This document shows positions 17,850 to 28,362 of a stretch of DNA of 64,000 bases, one piece after another. Source of the stretch: Mycobacterium kyorinense (GTDB lineage Bacteria; Actinomycetota; Actinomycetes; Mycobacteriales; Mycobacteriaceae); assembly GCF_001672775.1 (NCBI RefSeq), contig NZ_LZKJ01000046.1, positions 1-64,000 of the forward strand, read 5' to 3'. The notes under the pieces were generated by a model. That model worked only from the letters and a program-made list of their open reading frames with translations. It had not been told where the DNA came from and searched no databases. Position numbers and translations under genes: made by a program. Positions within the stretch are counted from its first letter, which is position 1, and each line of letters begins with the position of its first letter.

Positions 17850-17868
17850 TTAGGCGAGCCTATCCTAT
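17850..17868 (-). promoter_or_regulatory. IdeR iron box upstream of the siderophore-interacting protein gene
   Basis: On the minus strand the 19 bases read ATAGGATAGGCTCGCCTAA, matching the mycobacterial IdeR consensus TTAGGTTAGGCTAACCTAA at 15 of 19 positions, including both conserved AGG/CCT arms. A -10-like GATAAT precedes it on the same strand. IdeR with bound iron should repress the gene, relieving it in iron starvation. Confidence 0.75.
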
Positions 17869-17878
17869 TATCAAGCAG

Positions 17879-19018
17879 TCAGCGGCGCACTCGGGTAAAC
17901 CGATGCAACAGCCAGGCCAGCGGAATGGTGATCACCAGCGTCGCCAGGAACAGGTTGACCGCGGAACCGGTGTAGATCGGATAGCGCACGATTTCGACCA
18001 TCGCGATCTCCATCGTCACCAGGTGGATCAAAAAGATCTCGTAGGAGATCTCGCCCAGCCACACCATCGGACGGCTCGCCAATAGCGCGCTGTACCAGCC
18101 CCGGTCGCCCAGCGCCAACGGCGCGACCGCCAGCGTGGCGATGGCCGCATAAAACCCCGCCTTGACCAGCGCCTCGGTCAGTCCCTGCGGTGATGTGGTC
18201 GGTGCGCCGGCGATCGGCGTGGAGACGATGAAGTAGCTGATCACCGCCAGCGGTATCGCGACCACGGCGTAGCAGCGCGCACCCATCGCCTGCAGCACGG
18301 CCAGCACCATGCCGCCGATGAACCAGGCCAGGTAGCTGGGCAGCCACAGCCGGGCCCCGTTGGGCACCGAGGTGGCGGCATGCACGAAGGCCAACCACGC
18401 CGGGGTGATCAACGCCAGCGCCGCAAGCGCGACCAGCAATCGCACCGGCTGCCATCGCCGTTTGCATATCACCACCAACAGCAGGTAGGCCAGCAGCGGG
18501 AGGACCGCATAAAACGCGACTTCCACTGCCAAGCTCCACATTTGGGTGAGGCCCTGATGCAGGTAGGACATCAGGTAGTTGCCCGTGTAGATCTGTGTCA
18601 ACGTGAGGTTGCGAAACAGCCCAAGCCACGTGTGGCCGGGGTTGGGGCCGGCGGTTCGGAACTGATAGACCAGATAGGCGGCCAGCACCGCGACGATGTA
18701 GGCGGGCATGATGCGCCGAACCCGATGCCACGCATAACGACTCACCGACGGTGCGGGTGCACCAGTGACGGCCGACTGCACCCAGGGACGAAACAGCAGG
18801 AAGCCGGACAGCACGAAGAAGATCGGCACACCGATCTCCATCCGTGAACCGACCAAACCGAAATAGCCGTGGACGTACTTTCCGGTGGTGTAGGCCGCGT
18901 GAGTGCCAACTACGAGCAATGCGGCGACCGCGCGGATACCGGTAAGGGATGCGACCCGGTCCGGCCCGGAGGTCTGTTCGAGCCCGCCCTGGGCGGTGGT
19001 GGGTTCTGAAACGGTCAT
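17879..19018 (-). CDS. Acyltransferase family 3 membrane protein (Rv1254-like)
   Basis: 379 aa; Rv1254 is 383 aa. ATG 19018 overlaps the DeaD stop (ATGA). A multi-pass acyltransferase_3 (OafA/YrhL-type) protein with about ten membrane helices. The signature LTGIRAVAALLVVGTHA near residue 25 holds the family's Arg and essential His, and GVPIFFVLSGFLLFRPW follows. RYAWHRVRRIMPAYIV and the MWSLAVEVAFY motif are present. Family members transfer acyl groups from the cytoplasm onto extracellular sugars or lipids. Substrate unknown. Downstream by only 28 bp lies the iron box of the SIP gene, which has its own control. Confidence 0.92.
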   Translation of the reverse strand: MTVSEPTTAQGGLEQTSGPDRVASLTGIRAVAALLVVGTHAAYTTGKYVHGYFGLVGSRMEIGVPIFFVLSGFLLFRPWVQSAVTGAPAPSVSRYAWHRVRRIMPAYIVAVLAAYLVYQFRTAGPNPGHTWLGLFRNLTLTQIYTGNYLMSYLHQGLTQMWSLAVEVAFYAVLPLLAYLLLVVICKRRWQPVRLLVALAALALITPAWLAFVHAATSVPNGARLWLPSYLAWFIGGMVLAVLQAMGARCYAVVAIPLAVISYFIVSTPIAGAPTTSPQGLTEALVKAGFYAAIATLAVAPLALGDRGWYSALLASRPMVWLGEISYEIFLIHLVTMEIAMVEIVRYPIYTGSAVNLFLATLVITIPLAWLLHRFTRVRR

Positions 19019-20691
19019 CCGGTCTTTTTCCGGCGGGTTTTGCCGGCGCTGGGCTTGCGGTCGGGCCGCAGATTGATGAGCACCCCCGAAATACGGGTGC
19101 GTTCAAGGGCTTTGAGTGTTGCCCGGGGCAAGTTCGGGGGAAGCTCTACCAGGGAGTAGTCCGGCCCGATCGTGATGTGGCCGAAATCGCTGCGGTGCAG
19201 TCCGCCTTCGTTGGCGATGGCGCCCACGATGGCGCCAGGGCCGACTTTGTGCCGCTTGCCCACCGCGATGCGATAGGTGGCGAATCCCTCCTTCGGACCC
19301 TGGCCCCGTTTGGCTTTGGCCGGCCGGTCCCGATGTTCTTTTGCGCGTCGCTCAGGTGGTGGCTCGGGAGCCATCAGGAATGCATCGCCGTCGCGTGACT
19401 GCAGCGCCAGCGCCGCTGCGATGTCGGCCATCGGGACGTCGTGTTCGCGTTCGTAATCCTCGACCATACTGCGGAACAACTCGATTCCCGGCGAGCCAAG
19501 CGTGTCGGTGATGGAGTCGGCGAACTTCGCCACCCGCTGCGCGTTGACGTCTTCGACGGTGGGTAGTTCGGCTTCGGCAAGTTTTTGCCTGGTTGCCTTC
19601 TCAATCGCCTTGAGCAGGTGGCGCTCCCGCGGGGAGACGAACAGCAACGCCGCACCCGACCGGCCGGCCCTTCCGGTGCGCCCGATCCGATGCACGTAAG
19701 ACTCGGTGTCATGCGGGATGTCGTAGTTGAGCACATGCGAGATGCGCTCCACATCCAATCCGCGGGCGGCCACATCGGTGGCGACCAGAATGTCGAGGCC
19801 GCCGTCGCGCAGCGCGGTGATGGTTCGCTCGCGCTGAGCCTGCGGAATGTCGCCGTTGATGGCGGCAGCGGAAAACCCTCGGGCACGGAGCTTTTCGGCA
19901 ACTTCCTCGGTGGCCTGCTTGGTGCGGACGAAGACGATCATCGCCTCGAACGGCTCCACCTCGAGAACCCGAGTCAGCGCGTCCATCTTGCGAGGTCCGG
20001 CGACCTGGATGTAACGCTGCGAAATATTCTCTGCCGTCGCAGTTTTGGTTTCGACGGTAACCTCGAGCGGCTCATGCAGGTACTTGGCCGTCAGTTTGCG
20101 GATCGCCGGCGGCATCGTCGCCGAGAACAGCGCGACCTGCTTGTATTCCGGGGTCTCCGACAAGATGCGCTCGACATCTTCGGCGAACCCCATGGTGAGC
20201 ATCTCGTCGGCCTCGTCGAGCACCAGGTAGTCGACTCGGGACAAATCCAGCGTTCCCCGTTCCAGATGGTCGATGACTCGGCCCGGGGTGCCGACGACGA
20301 CCTGTGCGCCGCGTTTGAGTCCGGCCAGCTGCACCGCATAGGACGACCCGCCATAGATCGGCAACACATTGATCCGCGGCAGATGCGCGCCGTAACGGCT
20401 GAAGGCCTCGGCCACTTGCAGTGCAAGTTCGCGGGTCGGGGCCAGCACCAGCGCCTGGGTCGCTTTGCTGCTGGTGTCGATCTTGGACAGGATCGGAATC
20501 GCGAAGGCAGCCGTTTTGCCGGTGCCGGTCTGCGCCAGGCCCACCACGTCGGAGCCCGCCAGCAGCGCCGGGATCGTGGCGGCCTGGATCGCCGAGGGGG
20601 ACTCGTAGCCGACGTCGACGACGGCCTGCAGCACCGAGGGGTGGATCTGCAGGTCGGCAAACGTCGTCGTCGCGCTGTTTGGGGAGGTCAT
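19015..20691 (-). CDS. deaD: ATP-dependent RNA helicase DeaD/CsdA (Rv1253-like)
   Basis: 558 aa. DEAD-box core: Q motif ending PSAIQAATIP, Walker A AQTGTGKT at 53-60, PTRELALQ, GTPGR, DEAD at 159-162, SAT at 190-192, then the second RecA domain with VATDVAARGLD and HRIGRTGRAGR. A basic linker rich in RAKEHRDRPAKAKR precedes a DbpA-type RNA-binding domain (FATYRIAVGKRHKVGPGAIV) and a Lys/Arg tail. In related bacteria DeaD unwinds mRNA and rRNA during cold and ribosome assembly. It starts divergently from lprE; its 3' end is coupled to the acyltransferase. Confidence 0.95.
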   Translation of the reverse strand: MTSPNSATTTFADLQIHPSVLQAVVDVGYESPSAIQAATIPALLAGSDVVGLAQTGTGKTAAFAIPILSKIDTSSKATQALVLAPTRELALQVAEAFSRYGAHLPRINVLPIYGGSSYAVQLAGLKRGAQVVVGTPGRVIDHLERGTLDLSRVDYLVLDEADEMLTMGFAEDVERILSETPEYKQVALFSATMPPAIRKLTAKYLHEPLEVTVETKTATAENISQRYIQVAGPRKMDALTRVLEVEPFEAMIVFVRTKQATEEVAEKLRARGFSAAAINGDIPQAQRERTITALRDGGLDILVATDVAARGLDVERISHVLNYDIPHDTESYVHRIGRTGRAGRSGAALLFVSPRERHLLKAIEKATRQKLAEAELPTVEDVNAQRVAKFADSITDTLGSPGIELFRSMVEDYEREHDVPMADIAAALALQSRDGDAFLMAPEPPPERRAKEHRDRPAKAKRGQGPKEGFATYRIAVGKRHKVGPGAIVGAIANEGGLHRSDFGHITIGPDYSLVELPPNLPRATLKALERTRISGVLINLRPDRKPSAGKTRRKKTG

Positions 20692-20783
20692 CGGACCTGC
20701 AGTCTAGTGGTCGCGAGGCGCCGAGTTCGTTCTCAGCCGTGCCTGCCACGCCCGCATGTCTCATAGCGGTACGGTGCAGCGTT

Positions 20784-21347
20784 GTGTGTAGGCATGCCGG
20801 AGGTGTCGTGGTTGCGGTATTCGCCGCAGTGCTGGCCGGTTGCGGTCCGGGCGACTCGACGGTCTCCAAGACGCCGCAGGCGTCGACGCCGCAGGTGAGC
20901 GCACCCGTCGGGAAGCCCGGGGCTCCGGCCCCGACCGTCCCGACCACCTCCGCCGGGCCCGCCGACCCGTGCGCGATCGATCTCGCGGATCCCGCGATCG
21001 CCCGGGCGGTCTCCGAGTTGCCTCGCGACCCGCGCAGCCAGCAGCCCTGGAACCCCGAACCGCTGGCGGGCAACTACAACGAGTGTGCCCAACTGTCCGC
21101 GGTGATCGTCAAGGCCAATACGAACGCCGCCAATCCCAATACCCGAGCGGTGATGTTCCATCTCGGCAAATACATTCCGCAAGGGGTACCCGACACGTTC
21201 GGGTTCAACGGCGTGGACACTGCGCAAAGCACGGGTGACACCGTGGCGCTGACATACGCCAGCGGCATCAACGGCTTGACCAGCGTGGTGAAGTTCCGCT
21301 GGAACGGCAACGGGGTGGAGTTGATCGGCAACACCCCCGCCGGCTGA
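20784..21347 (+). CDS. lprE: Lipoprotein LprE
   Basis: 187 aa from GTG 20784; M. tuberculosis LprE (Rv1252c) is 202 aa with an almost identical C-terminal half (LPRDPRSQQPWNPEPLAGNY, then MFHLGKYIPQGVPDT). The short signal peptide ends in lipobox LAGC with the acylated Cys at residue 20, followed by a Pro/Thr/Ser linker (residues 25-55). TACGGT (20770-20775) is 8 nt before the GTG, favouring a leaderless start there; no ATG is available in frame. LprE is a surface lipoprotein of uncertain molecular function. A copy of a dispersed palindromic repeat follows its stop. Confidence 0.88.
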   Translation: MCRHAGGVVVAVFAAVLAGCGPGDSTVSKTPQASTPQVSAPVGKPGAPAPTVPTTSAGPADPCAIDLADPAIARAVSELPRDPRSQQPWNPEPLAGNYNECAQLSAVIVKANTNAANPNTRAVMFHLGKYIPQGVPDTFGFNGVDTAQSTGDTVALTYASGINGLTSVVKFRWNGNGVELIGNTPAG

Positions 21348-21361
21348 CACCCCTTTTCTCT

Positions 21362-21427
21362 CGCGAGCGTGCGTGTCCCCGGCCGACACGCCGTGATAAT
21401 TCCCGGGTTTGCGCACCCTCACGGGCG
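21362..21427 (+). repeat. Dispersed palindromic element, copy 1
   Basis: About 65 bp with arms GCGAGCGTGCG and a degenerate GCGCACCCTCAC, and an inner GTGTCCCCGGCCGACACGCC block. It lies between lprE and the helicase gene. Copy 3 (minus strand) is close to identical, including the middle TTCCCGGGTTTGCGCA. Confidence 0.7.
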
Positions 21428-21473
21428 AGTTGACCGCCCGATCTTGTCGGTGCCCTGACCTACAGTTGCTGCT

Positions 21474-24400
21474 GTGTTCGTTACCGGGGGCAATGTCATC
21501 TACAGCGCGTCGGACCTCGCGGCGGCCTCCCGATGCGAATACGCGCTGCTGCGTAACTTCGACGCAAAGCTCGGCCGCGGTCCCGCGATGGCCGTCGAGG
21601 ATGACATGCTGGCCCGCACCGCCCGCCTCGGCGACGCGCACGAACGACGCCGGCTCGAGTGGTTCCGCAGCCAATTCGGGGCCGCGGTCGCCGTCATCGG
21701 CCAGCCGGCATACACCGTCGCCGGATTGACCGCTGCGGTCGAGGCCACCCAACGTGCCATCGCCGACGGCGCGCCGGTGGTGTACCAGGCGGCGATGTTC
21801 GACGGTCGATTCGTCGGCTTCGCCGACTTCCTGGTGCGTGACGGCGAGCGGTACCGGGTCGCCGACACCAAACTGGCCCGCTCGGCCAAAGTCACCGCAC
21901 TGCTGCAACTGGCCGCCTATGCCGACACCCTGGCCCGCTCGGGTGTGCCGGTAGCGCCCGAAGCCGAGCTGATCCTCGGCGACGACACGGTGCTGCCGTA
22001 CCGCGTCGACGAGTTGATCCCCGTCTACCAAGCCCAGCGCGCGTCGGTACAACGACTACTCGACGAGCACTACGCCGCCGACGGCCCGGTGCGCTGGGAC
22101 GACGAGCGGGTGCGGGCATGCTTTCGCTGCCCCGACTGCAGCGAACAAGTCCGCGCCGCCGATGATCTGCTGCTGGTCGCCGGCCTGCGCGTCAGCCAGC
22201 GGGCCAAGCTGCTCGAGGCCGGCATCGGCACGCTGGCCGATCTCGCCGACCACACCGGGCCGGTGCCGGGCCTGGCGGCGCGGACGCTCGACACCGTGAC
22301 CGCGCAAGCCAGACTGCAAGTGCGGCAACGTGATACCGGCATCCCACAATACGAGATCGCCGATGCCAAGCCGTTGGCGCTGCTGCCCGAGCCCGACGAC
22401 GGCGACCTGTTCTTCGACTTTGAAGGCGATCCGCTCTGGACGGCAGACGGCAGCGAATGGGGACTGGAGTATTTGTTCGGTGTCCTGGAAGCCAACGGCG
22501 CATTCCGCCCGCTCTGGGCCCACGACCGGGTCGACGAGCGGAAGGCGTTGCAGGATTTCCTCGCCATGGTGGCCAACCGCCGCAAGCGTCACCCCAACAT
22601 GCATATCTACCATTACGCGTCGTACGAGAAGACCGCGCTGCTGCACCTGGCCGGACGGCATGGCGTCGGCGAGGACGACGTCGATGACCTGCTGCGCAGC
22701 GGCACGCTGGTCGACTTGTATCCGCTTGTGCGCAAAAGTATTCGAGTAGGTGCCGAGTCTTTCAGCCTCAAGGCGCTCGAGCCGCTGTTCATGGGACACG
22801 AGCTGCGCTCCGGCGACGTCACCACCGCCTCCGATTCGATCACCCAGTACGCCCGATTCTGCGACCTGCGGGCACAGGGCCGCACCGACGAAGCGGCCAC
22901 CGTGCTGAAAGAAATCGAGGACTACAACCACGATGACTGCCGCTCGACTCGTGCGCTGCGCGACTGGCTGCTGCTGCGCGCCTTCGAATCCGGTGTCACC
23001 CCGCTTGGCGCCCAACCGGTACCGGACGGGGAAGCCATCGACCAACACGACCCCCTGACCACGGCCCTGGCGGAGTTCACCGGCGATACCGCCACCGACC
23101 GCAGCCCGGAGCAGACCGCGGTTGCGCTGATGTCCGCGGCCCGCGGCTACCACCGTCGCGAGGACAAACCCTTCTGGTGGGCGCACTTCGACCGCTTGAA
23201 CTACCCCGTCGACGAATGGGCGGACGACTCCGACGTTTTCATCGTCGACGGCGGTTCGGTGGCCGTCGACTGGAATACGCCACCCCGTGCGCACAAGCCC
23301 CAGCGACGCGTACGACTGACCGGCGCCCTGGCGCGCGGAGGCCTCGACTCGTCGGTGTTCGCACTCTACGAGGCGCCGGCGCCGGCCGGCATGACCGAAG
23401 ACCCGGATCGCCGAGCCGCCGGCAAGGCGACGGTCATCGAGTCCGACGACCCGGTGGTCCCCACCCAAGTGATGATTCTCGAGCGGACGCCTAAGAACGG
23501 CACTACATTTCAGCAGCTTCCGTTCGCACTCGCCCCGGGCCAGCCCATCCCGACGACACATCTGCGAGATTCGATCGAATCAGCGGCCGCCGACCTTGCC
23601 ACCGGGTTGCCCGCCCTTCCAAACACCGCCGTCATCGACATCCTGTTGCGCCGTGCCCCACGAACCCGCAGCGGTGCCCCGCTGCCGCGAAGTGCTGACG
23701 CAGCGGCAGATATCGCGACGGCGGTGTTGGACCTGGACTCGTCGTACATCGCGGTGCATGGACCACCCGGCACCGGCAAGACCTACACCGCCGCCCGGGT
23801 CATCACCCGCCTGGTCGCCGAACACGGTTGGCGCATCGGAGTTGTCGCACAGTCACACGCAGTGGTGGAAAACCTGCTGGACTGTGCAGTCTCAGCGGGA
23901 ATCGATCCGCAGCGGGCCGCCAAGAAGCGACACGGCCATGAGAAGCCGGCCTGGCAGCTCATCGACGAGAGTCAGTACGCCGGGTTCATCGCCGACACCG
24001 CCGGTTGCCTGATCGGTGGCACGGCATGGGATTTCGCCAACCCCAAGCGTGTCCCACCAGCCAGCCTGGACCTGCTGGTGATCGACGAGGCCGGCCAATT
24101 CTGCCTGGCGAACACCATTGCCGTGGCATCCGCCGCCAAAAACCTGCTGCTGCTTGGTGATCCACAACAACTGCCTCAAGTCAGTCAGGGCACCCACCCC
24201 GAACCGGTCGACACCTCCGCATTGGGCTGGCTGGTCGACGGGCAGCGCACGCTGTCGGCCGAGCGTGGTTACTTCCTCGATCGCTCATACCGGATGCATC
24301 CCGCGGTCTGCGACCCGGTCTCGAGGCTGTCGTATGAAGGCCGACTGGAGTCGTATGCCGAGCGCACCGCCGCGCGTCACCTTGCCGGGTATGCGCCCGG

Positions 24401-24887
24401 AATTCATGTGGTGCCGGTCCGTCATGAGAACAATTCGATCGAAAGCCCGGAAGAAGCCGCGGCTATCGTCGCCGAAGTCACGCGATTGCTCGGTTCATCG
24501 TGGACCGGTGAGCACGGCGTGCGTCGGTTGGAAGCCAGCGACGTGCTGGTACTGGCACCGTACAACGCTCAGGTAGTACTTCTGCGTCAACAGTTGACCG
24601 CCGCGAATCTGAGCGACGTCGAGGTCGGAACCGTCGACAAGTTCCAGGGGGCAGAGGCGCCGGTGGTCGTCATCTCGATGACGGCGTCGTCCATCGAGGA
24701 CATCCCGCGCGGAATTCCATTCCTGCTCAACCGGAACCGGTTGAACGTCGCGGTCAGCCGTGCGCAATACGCGGCGGTGATCGTGCGCTCTGAAACGCTC
24801 ACCGACTACCTGCCCACCACGCCGGGCGGCTTGGTGGATTTGGGCGCTTTCCTGGCACTGACATCTGCCGCCGCGCCGACGGGTTAG
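21474..24887 (+). CDS. TM0106-family RecB-like nuclease fused to SF1 (DNA2/NAM7) helicase (Rv1251c-like)
   Basis: 1137 aa from GTG 21474 (Rv1251c 1139 aa); TACAGT at 21461-21466 lies 7 nt before it, so a leaderless start is likely. N-terminal PD-(D/E)XK/Cas4-like nuclease: [11 protein letters not shown] at about residue 130 with Cys residues in SRCEYAL and CFRCPDC that could hold an Fe-S cluster. Middle: an RNase H-like exonuclease domain with FFDFEGD near 315 and [14 protein letters not shown]-terminus: superfamily 1 helicase with GPPGTGKT near 765, [10 protein letters not shown] near 868, GDPQQLPQ and [13 protein letters not shown] with NVAVSRAQ. The combination suggests nucleic-acid end processing or repair; the physiological role is unknown. 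Stops overlap by 4 bp with the convergent efflux gene. Confidence 0.9.
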   Translation: MFVTGGNVIYSASDLAAASRCEYALLRNFDAKLGRGPAMAVEDDMLARTARLGDAHERRRLEWFRSQFGAAVAVIGQPAYTVAGLTAAVEATQRAIADGAPVVYQAAMFDGRFVGFADFLVRDGERYRVADTKLARSAKVTALLQLAAYADTLARSGVPVAPEAELILGDDTVLPYRVDELIPVYQAQRASVQRLLDEHYAADGPVRWDDERVRACFRCPDCSEQVRAADDLLLVAGLRVSQRAKLLEAGIGTLADLADHTGPVPGLAARTLDTVTAQARLQVRQRDTGIPQYEIADAKPLALLPEPDDGDLFFDFEGDPLWTADGSEWGLEYLFGVLEANGAFRPLWAHDRVDERKALQDFLAMVANRRKRHPNMHIYHYASYEKTALLHLAGRHGVGEDDVDDLLRSGTLVDLYPLVRKSIRVGAESFSLKALEPLFMGHELRSGDVTTASDSITQYARFCDLRAQGRTDEAATVLKEIEDYNHDDCRSTRALRDWLLLRAFESGVTPLGAQPVPDGEAIDQHDPLTTALAEFTGDTATDRSPEQTAVALMSAARGYHRREDKPFWWAHFDRLNYPVDEWADDSDVFIVDGGSVAVDWNTPPRAHKPQRRVRLTGALARGGLDSSVFALYEAPAPAGMTEDPDRRAAGKATVIESDDPVVPTQVMILERTPKNGTTFQQLPFALAPGQPIPTTHLRDSIESAAADLATGLPALPNTAVIDILLRRAPRTRSGAPLPRSADAAADIATAVLDLDSSYIAVHGPPGTGKTYTAARVITRLVAEHGWRIGVVAQSHAVVENLLDCAVSAGIDPQRAAKKRHGHEKPAWQLIDESQYAGFIADTAGCLIGGTAWDFANPKRVPPASLDLLVIDEAGQFCLANTIAVASAAKNLLLLGDPQQLPQVSQGTHPEPVDTSALGWLVDGQRTLSAERGYFLDRSYRMHPAVCDPVSRLSYEGRLESYAERTAARHLAGYAPGIHVVPVRHENNSIESPEEAAAIVAEVTRLLGSSWTGEHGVRRLEASDVLVLAPYNAQVVLLRQQLTAANLSDVEVGTVDKFQGAEAPVVVISMTASSIEDIPRGIPFLLNRNRLNVAVSRAQYAAVIVRSETLTDYLPTTPGGLVDLGAFLALTSAAAPTG

Positions 24888-26830
24888 TCGTCGCGGAACG
24901 AGTGCCGTCCAAATCCCGGCGGGTTGTCGGGATCAGCGCGGTGATGCTTGTTGCGCGGGGGTTCCTCGTCGACGAAGCGGTGGCGGGCAACATCGCGGCC
25001 GTGGTCCGGCGGCGACGAGAGCTGCGCGATCGACCGCAGGCGCTGCTCGTCGTCGACATGGAAGCCGTTGTGGGCGAAGCCAATCGGACTGGCGGTGTCG
25101 ACGCGTGAGTATCGACGCTCCGCGACAGGAGCTCTGAGCGGCGCCGTGTCGCTCTCGTCGGCAGCCGGCTGTCGCGGGGTGCTCGGAGCGCGGGGCACCA
25201 AATACTCCACGTAGTCGTCGAAATCGTCTGAGACGTTCGGCATCGCGCGCAGCCGACCGCCGGAAGCGTCGTCGGGGGCGTCGCTGGGCCGCGAATCTCG
25301 TTGGCTGCCAAGGACCGAAGCACCGAAGCCGAGCATGAACATGGCAGCAGCCACCCCGAACAGCGCGATGAACGCGGGCAACAGCATCGACTGGGACATT
25401 GCGGCCGCAAACGGATCGCGCAGGAACTCGGGCAACTGCAAAGCGCCGCCGCCGACAGCATCAGGGTGCAGACCGCCCGGCATCGGCGGCAGTTCGGCGG
25501 TGATCCGGGAGGTCATGAACGCGGCGATACTGGCGCTCCCGAGCACCGCGCCGACCTGGCGGGTCGCGTTGTAGACACCAGAACCCGCACCGGCCAGGCT
25601 GGGCGGCAGGTTCCGGGTCGCGGTGGCGCCGAGCGGTTGCCAGACGAACGCCATCCCAAAGCCCATCGCGATGAACACGGCCACCAACCGCCATATCGGG
25701 GTAGACGGCGTCATCTCGATCGAGAGCCAGGTCAGCGCAATCGCCAGCACCGAGAAGCCGAAGCCGACGACCGACCGGGGGTGGGCCCTGTCGACGATCC
25801 TGCCGACAATCGGCGCAAGCAAGCCGCTGGTGATCGCCATCGGCGCGGTCAACAGCGCCGAGCGGGTGGGAGACAGTCCACAAACCGCCTGCGCATAGAA
25901 CATCAACGGCAACACCATTGCCGTCGAGGCGAACCCGATGACCGCTACGCCGAGGTTGGACAGGCTGAAGTCCCGATCGCGGAAGATGCCCAGCGGGATC
26001 AGCGGTTCGCGGGTGTTCACCGACTGCCAGTAGATGAACGCCACCATGAACCCAATACCTGCCACGATCACCGCCCAAATCCACGGCGCCCACTCCGCGG
26101 ACTGCCCCTCCTGAAGGGCGAAGACGATCAGGAACATGCCCACCCCGGACAACGCCACACCGACCAGATCGAATCGGTGAGCGTGGATGGGCAGCTGCGG
26201 GATCAACCAAAATCCCAGTCCCAGACCGATGATGCCCACCGGGACATTGACGAAGAAGATCCACTCCCAGCCCAGCGCGTCGACCAGCACGCCGCCGGCC
26301 AGCGGACCCACCAGGGTGGCGACGCCGGCCGTGGCACCCCACACGCTCATGGCCATCCCGCGCCGCGCGGGCGGGAAGATTCGGGTGATCGTCGACAGCG
26401 TCTGCGGGGTCAGCACCGCGGCACCGACTCCCTGGACCACCCGGGCCGCGATGAGCGTGCCGATGCTTCCCGACAGGCCACACCACATCGAGGCCGCGGT
26501 GAACAACGCCAGACCAATCAAGTAGAGGTTCTTCGGGCCGAACCGGTCACCGAGCCGGCCCGCCACCAACAGCGGCACCGCATAGGCCAGCAGGTAGGCG
26601 CTGGTCACCCAGATCACCTTGTCGTATCCGGTTTCCAGCTTGGTCATGATGCTGGGGTTGGCGACCGCGACGATCGTCGAGTCCAGCAGGATCATGAAGA
26701 AGCCCACCATCATCGCCCACAGCGCGTGCCACGGGGTCAGCGGCATGTTCGCACGGGAGCGCGGCGCAGCGCCGCGGTAGGGGCCGCCGGCGGATCGCGC
26801 CCGGGCCCCGGCCCCGCTCGGCGCCGTCAT
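24884..26830 (-). CDS. MFS drug efflux transporter, DHA2/EmrB-QacA family (Rv1250-like)
   Basis: 648 aa from ATG 26830, preceded by a strong AGGTGGGA and overlapping the PadR stop (ATGA). Fourteen predicted membrane helices; motif [14 protein letters not shown] after helix 2 and motif C-like [15 protein letters not shown] in helix 5, the antiporter signature. It should export drugs or metabolites using the proton gradient. Rv1250 is 579 aa; the extra length is a polar cytosolic tail of about 110 residues after the last helix, rich in Asp, Arg and Pro, which contains [13 protein letters not shown] and ends in [10 protein letters not shown]. The tail's role is unknown. Control by the coupled PadR gene is very likely. 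Confidence 0.9.
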   Translation of the reverse strand: MTAPSGAGARARSAGGPYRGAAPRSRANMPLTPWHALWAMMVGFFMILLDSTIVAVANPSIMTKLETGYDKVIWVTSAYLLAYAVPLLVAGRLGDRFGPKNLYLIGLALFTAASMWCGLSGSIGTLIAARVVQGVGAAVLTPQTLSTITRIFPPARRGMAMSVWGATAGVATLVGPLAGGVLVDALGWEWIFFVNVPVGIIGLGLGFWLIPQLPIHAHRFDLVGVALSGVGMFLIVFALQEGQSAEWAPWIWAVIVAGIGFMVAFIYWQSVNTREPLIPLGIFRDRDFSLSNLGVAVIGFASTAMVLPLMFYAQAVCGLSPTRSALLTAPMAITSGLLAPIVGRIVDRAHPRSVVGFGFSVLAIALTWLSIEMTPSTPIWRLVAVFIAMGFGMAFVWQPLGATATRNLPPSLAGAGSGVYNATRQVGAVLGSASIAAFMTSRITAELPPMPGGLHPDAVGGGALQLPEFLRDPFAAAMSQSMLLPAFIALFGVAAAMFMLGFGASVLGSQRDSRPSDAPDDASGGRLRAMPNVSDDFDDYVEYLVPRAPSTPRQPAADESDTAPLRAPVAERRYSRVDTASPIGFAHNGFHVDDEQRLRSIAQLSSPPDHGRDVARHRFVDEEPPRNKHHRADPDNPPGFGRHSFRDD

Positions 26831-27423
26831 ATTCCCACCTCGTCTCGGCTTTCCATGTTCGTATCGGGCCGGACCGGCTGCGGCCGACCGGAACGCAGCG
26901 AGCCGGCCAGCCCGCGCAGCCAAGCGACCTCGGCTTCCACTGTTGCCAGCAGGTAGTCGAACGCCAGTTGGTAAGCGCTGGCCGGTGTGACGCCGCCGTC
27001 ACGGATCGCCATGATTTCGGCGGCCCGGGCCTCCATCGCCCCGATGCGGTCGTCGACGGCGGTCGCCGCGGCGTCCCGATCGAGGGTATCGATCTCGGCC
27101 AGTGCGGCGACGAACTGTGGGAACTCCTCGACCGGCGTGGCCACCATGTTGCGCACCCGCTCGCCGAGCAGCTCCACGCCGGCGTCGGTGATCTCATAGA
27201 TGACCCGCTCGGGCCGGTTGCCCTCGCGCCCGGCGGTGGCGCAGCGAATCAATTTCTCCTCGGTCAGCCGATCGACGACGTGATACAGCGATCCCGGCCG
27301 GATTTTCACGATGCGGTCCGCCTGCCGCTGGACCAAGGTCTGGAACATCTCGTAGCCGTGCATCGGGCGCTCCCGGAGCAGCGCCAATACCGCTACGCCC
27401 AACGAGGTCGGTTGGTAGGCCAT
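26827..27423 (-). CDS. PadR family transcriptional regulator
   Basis: 198 aa. Winged helix: [20 protein letters not shown], then [19 protein letters not shown] and [13 protein letters not shown], typical of PadR. The C-terminal half is helical with a dimerisation-type segment (residues 100-175). It is co-transcribed with the MFS pump (ATGA overlap), the common arrangement of a PadR repressor and the efflux system it controls. A near-perfect palindrome lies 37 bp upstream of its start, in the divergent promoter region shared with the next gene. Confidence 0.92.
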   Translation of the reverse strand: MAYQPTSLGVAVLALLRERPMHGYEMFQTLVQRQADRIVKIRPGSLYHVVDRLTEEKLIRCATAGREGNRPERVIYEITDAGVELLGERVRNMVATPVEEFPQFVAALAEIDTLDRDAAATAVDDRIGAMEARAAEIMAIRDGGVTPASAYQLAFDYLLATVEAEVAWLRGLAGSLRSGRPQPVRPDTNMESRDEVGI

Positions 27424-27459
27424 TGCGTGCGTCCTGTTTCGCCGGAAGTTGTCGGCCCG

Positions 27460-27481
27460 GATTATTCCGGGTGGAGTAATC
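27460..27481. promoter_or_regulatory. Palindrome, candidate PadR operator
   Basis: GATTATTCC (27460-27468), GGGT, then GGAGTAATC (27473-27481): 9-bp arms with a single mismatch. It sits between the divergent PadR and membrane-protein genes; an AATAAT -10-like element on the minus strand lies inside it. Confidence 0.5.
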
Positions 27482-27606
27482 GACCTTGACGCCTCCCCCG
27501 GCTTTGGCTGGAGCGGCGCTAATCTGAGATGACGCCATCTCGTCCGGCAGCGATGCGGGCCGTGCCTTGGTCCGACGGCACGCCGGGCACTGGATTCGGA
27601 GGCACT

Positions 27607-28362
27607 ATGAGCGCCCGACGGACCGGGTCAACGGGAATTTCCCAGACCGCCGGCAACACCAAGCCCAAAGCATCGGTACGCGCATTGGCGAACGTCATCG
27701 AACGCACCGCGCGGGCACAGGAGCCGGCGGCCAGGGCGTATGTGGAGCGGTTGCGCCGCGCCAGCCCCGGGGCCAACCCGGCCGCGATCGCGTCGAAGCT
27801 GGAGAAGCGTTACCTGACCGCAGTCACGGCCAGCGGCGCGGCGGTCGGCTCGGCCGCGGCCTTGCCGGGCATCGGCACGCTGGCGGGGCTGTCAGCGGCT
27901 GCCGGGGAAACCGCGGTTTTCCTCGAGGCCACCGCCTTCTTCGCGTTGGCGACGGCCGCGGTGCACGGCATCCCCACCGAAAACCGGGAACGGCGCCGCG
28001 CCCTGGTGCTGGCGGTGCTGGTCGGCGACGACAGCAAGCACGCCATTGCTGAGTTGATCGGTCCCGGCCGCACCAACGGGGCCTGGCTGTCCGACGGCGT
28101 GGCGTCGTTGCCGATGCCGGCGGTGTCGCAGCTGAACTCCCGACTGCTCAAGTACGCGGTCAAGCGCTACACACTTCGCCGGGGCGCTCTGCTGTTCGGC
28201 AAACTGCTGCCGGCCGGAATCGGCGCCCTGATCGGCGCGATCGGCAACCGGATGGTCGGCAAGAAGATCGTCCGCAATACCCGGAAGGCGTTCGGCGGGC
28301 CTCCCGCCCGGTGGCCGGTGACACTGCACCTGCTGCCGACCGTTCGCGACGAGGCCGGCTAG
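27607..28362 (+). CDS. Membrane-associated protein of unknown function (Rv1249c-like)
   Basis: 251 aa from ATG 27607, preceded by GGAGG at 4-nt spacing; an upstream in-frame ATG at 27529 is less likely. M. tuberculosis Rv1249c (262 aa) holds the same place beside kgd and is annotated only as a possible membrane protein. Seen: a basic N-terminus (ARAQEPAARAYVERLRRASP), a hydrophobic Gly/Ala segment (AAALPGIGTLAGLSAAAGET, then FFALATAAVHG), and a second hydrophobic Gly-rich stretch near residue 215 (LLPAGIGALIGAIG). Function not recognised. Confidence 0.82.
   Translation: MSARRTGSTGISQTAGNTKPKASVRALANVIERTARAQEPAARAYVERLRRASPGANPAAIASKLEKRYLTAVTASGAAVGSAAALPGIGTLAGLSAAAGETAVFLEATAFFALATAAVHGIPTENRERRRALVLAVLVGDDSKHAIAELIGPGRTNGAWLSDGVASLPMPAVSQLNSRLLKYAVKRYTLRRGALLFGKLLPAGIGALIGAIGNRMVGKKIVRNTRKAFGGPPARWPVTLHLLPTVRDEAG

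Noticed and set aside
22056..23561. 501-codon ORF opposite the nuclease-helicase
   Set aside because: Low-complexity Val/Gly/Arg translation with no known motif, fully inside a conserved gene on the other strand.
25301..26956. 551-codon ORF opposite the MFS gene
   Set aside because: It is rich in Arg, His, Asp and Gln with no domain pattern and is the antisense shadow of a strongly recognisable transporter; long shadows are normal at this GC content.
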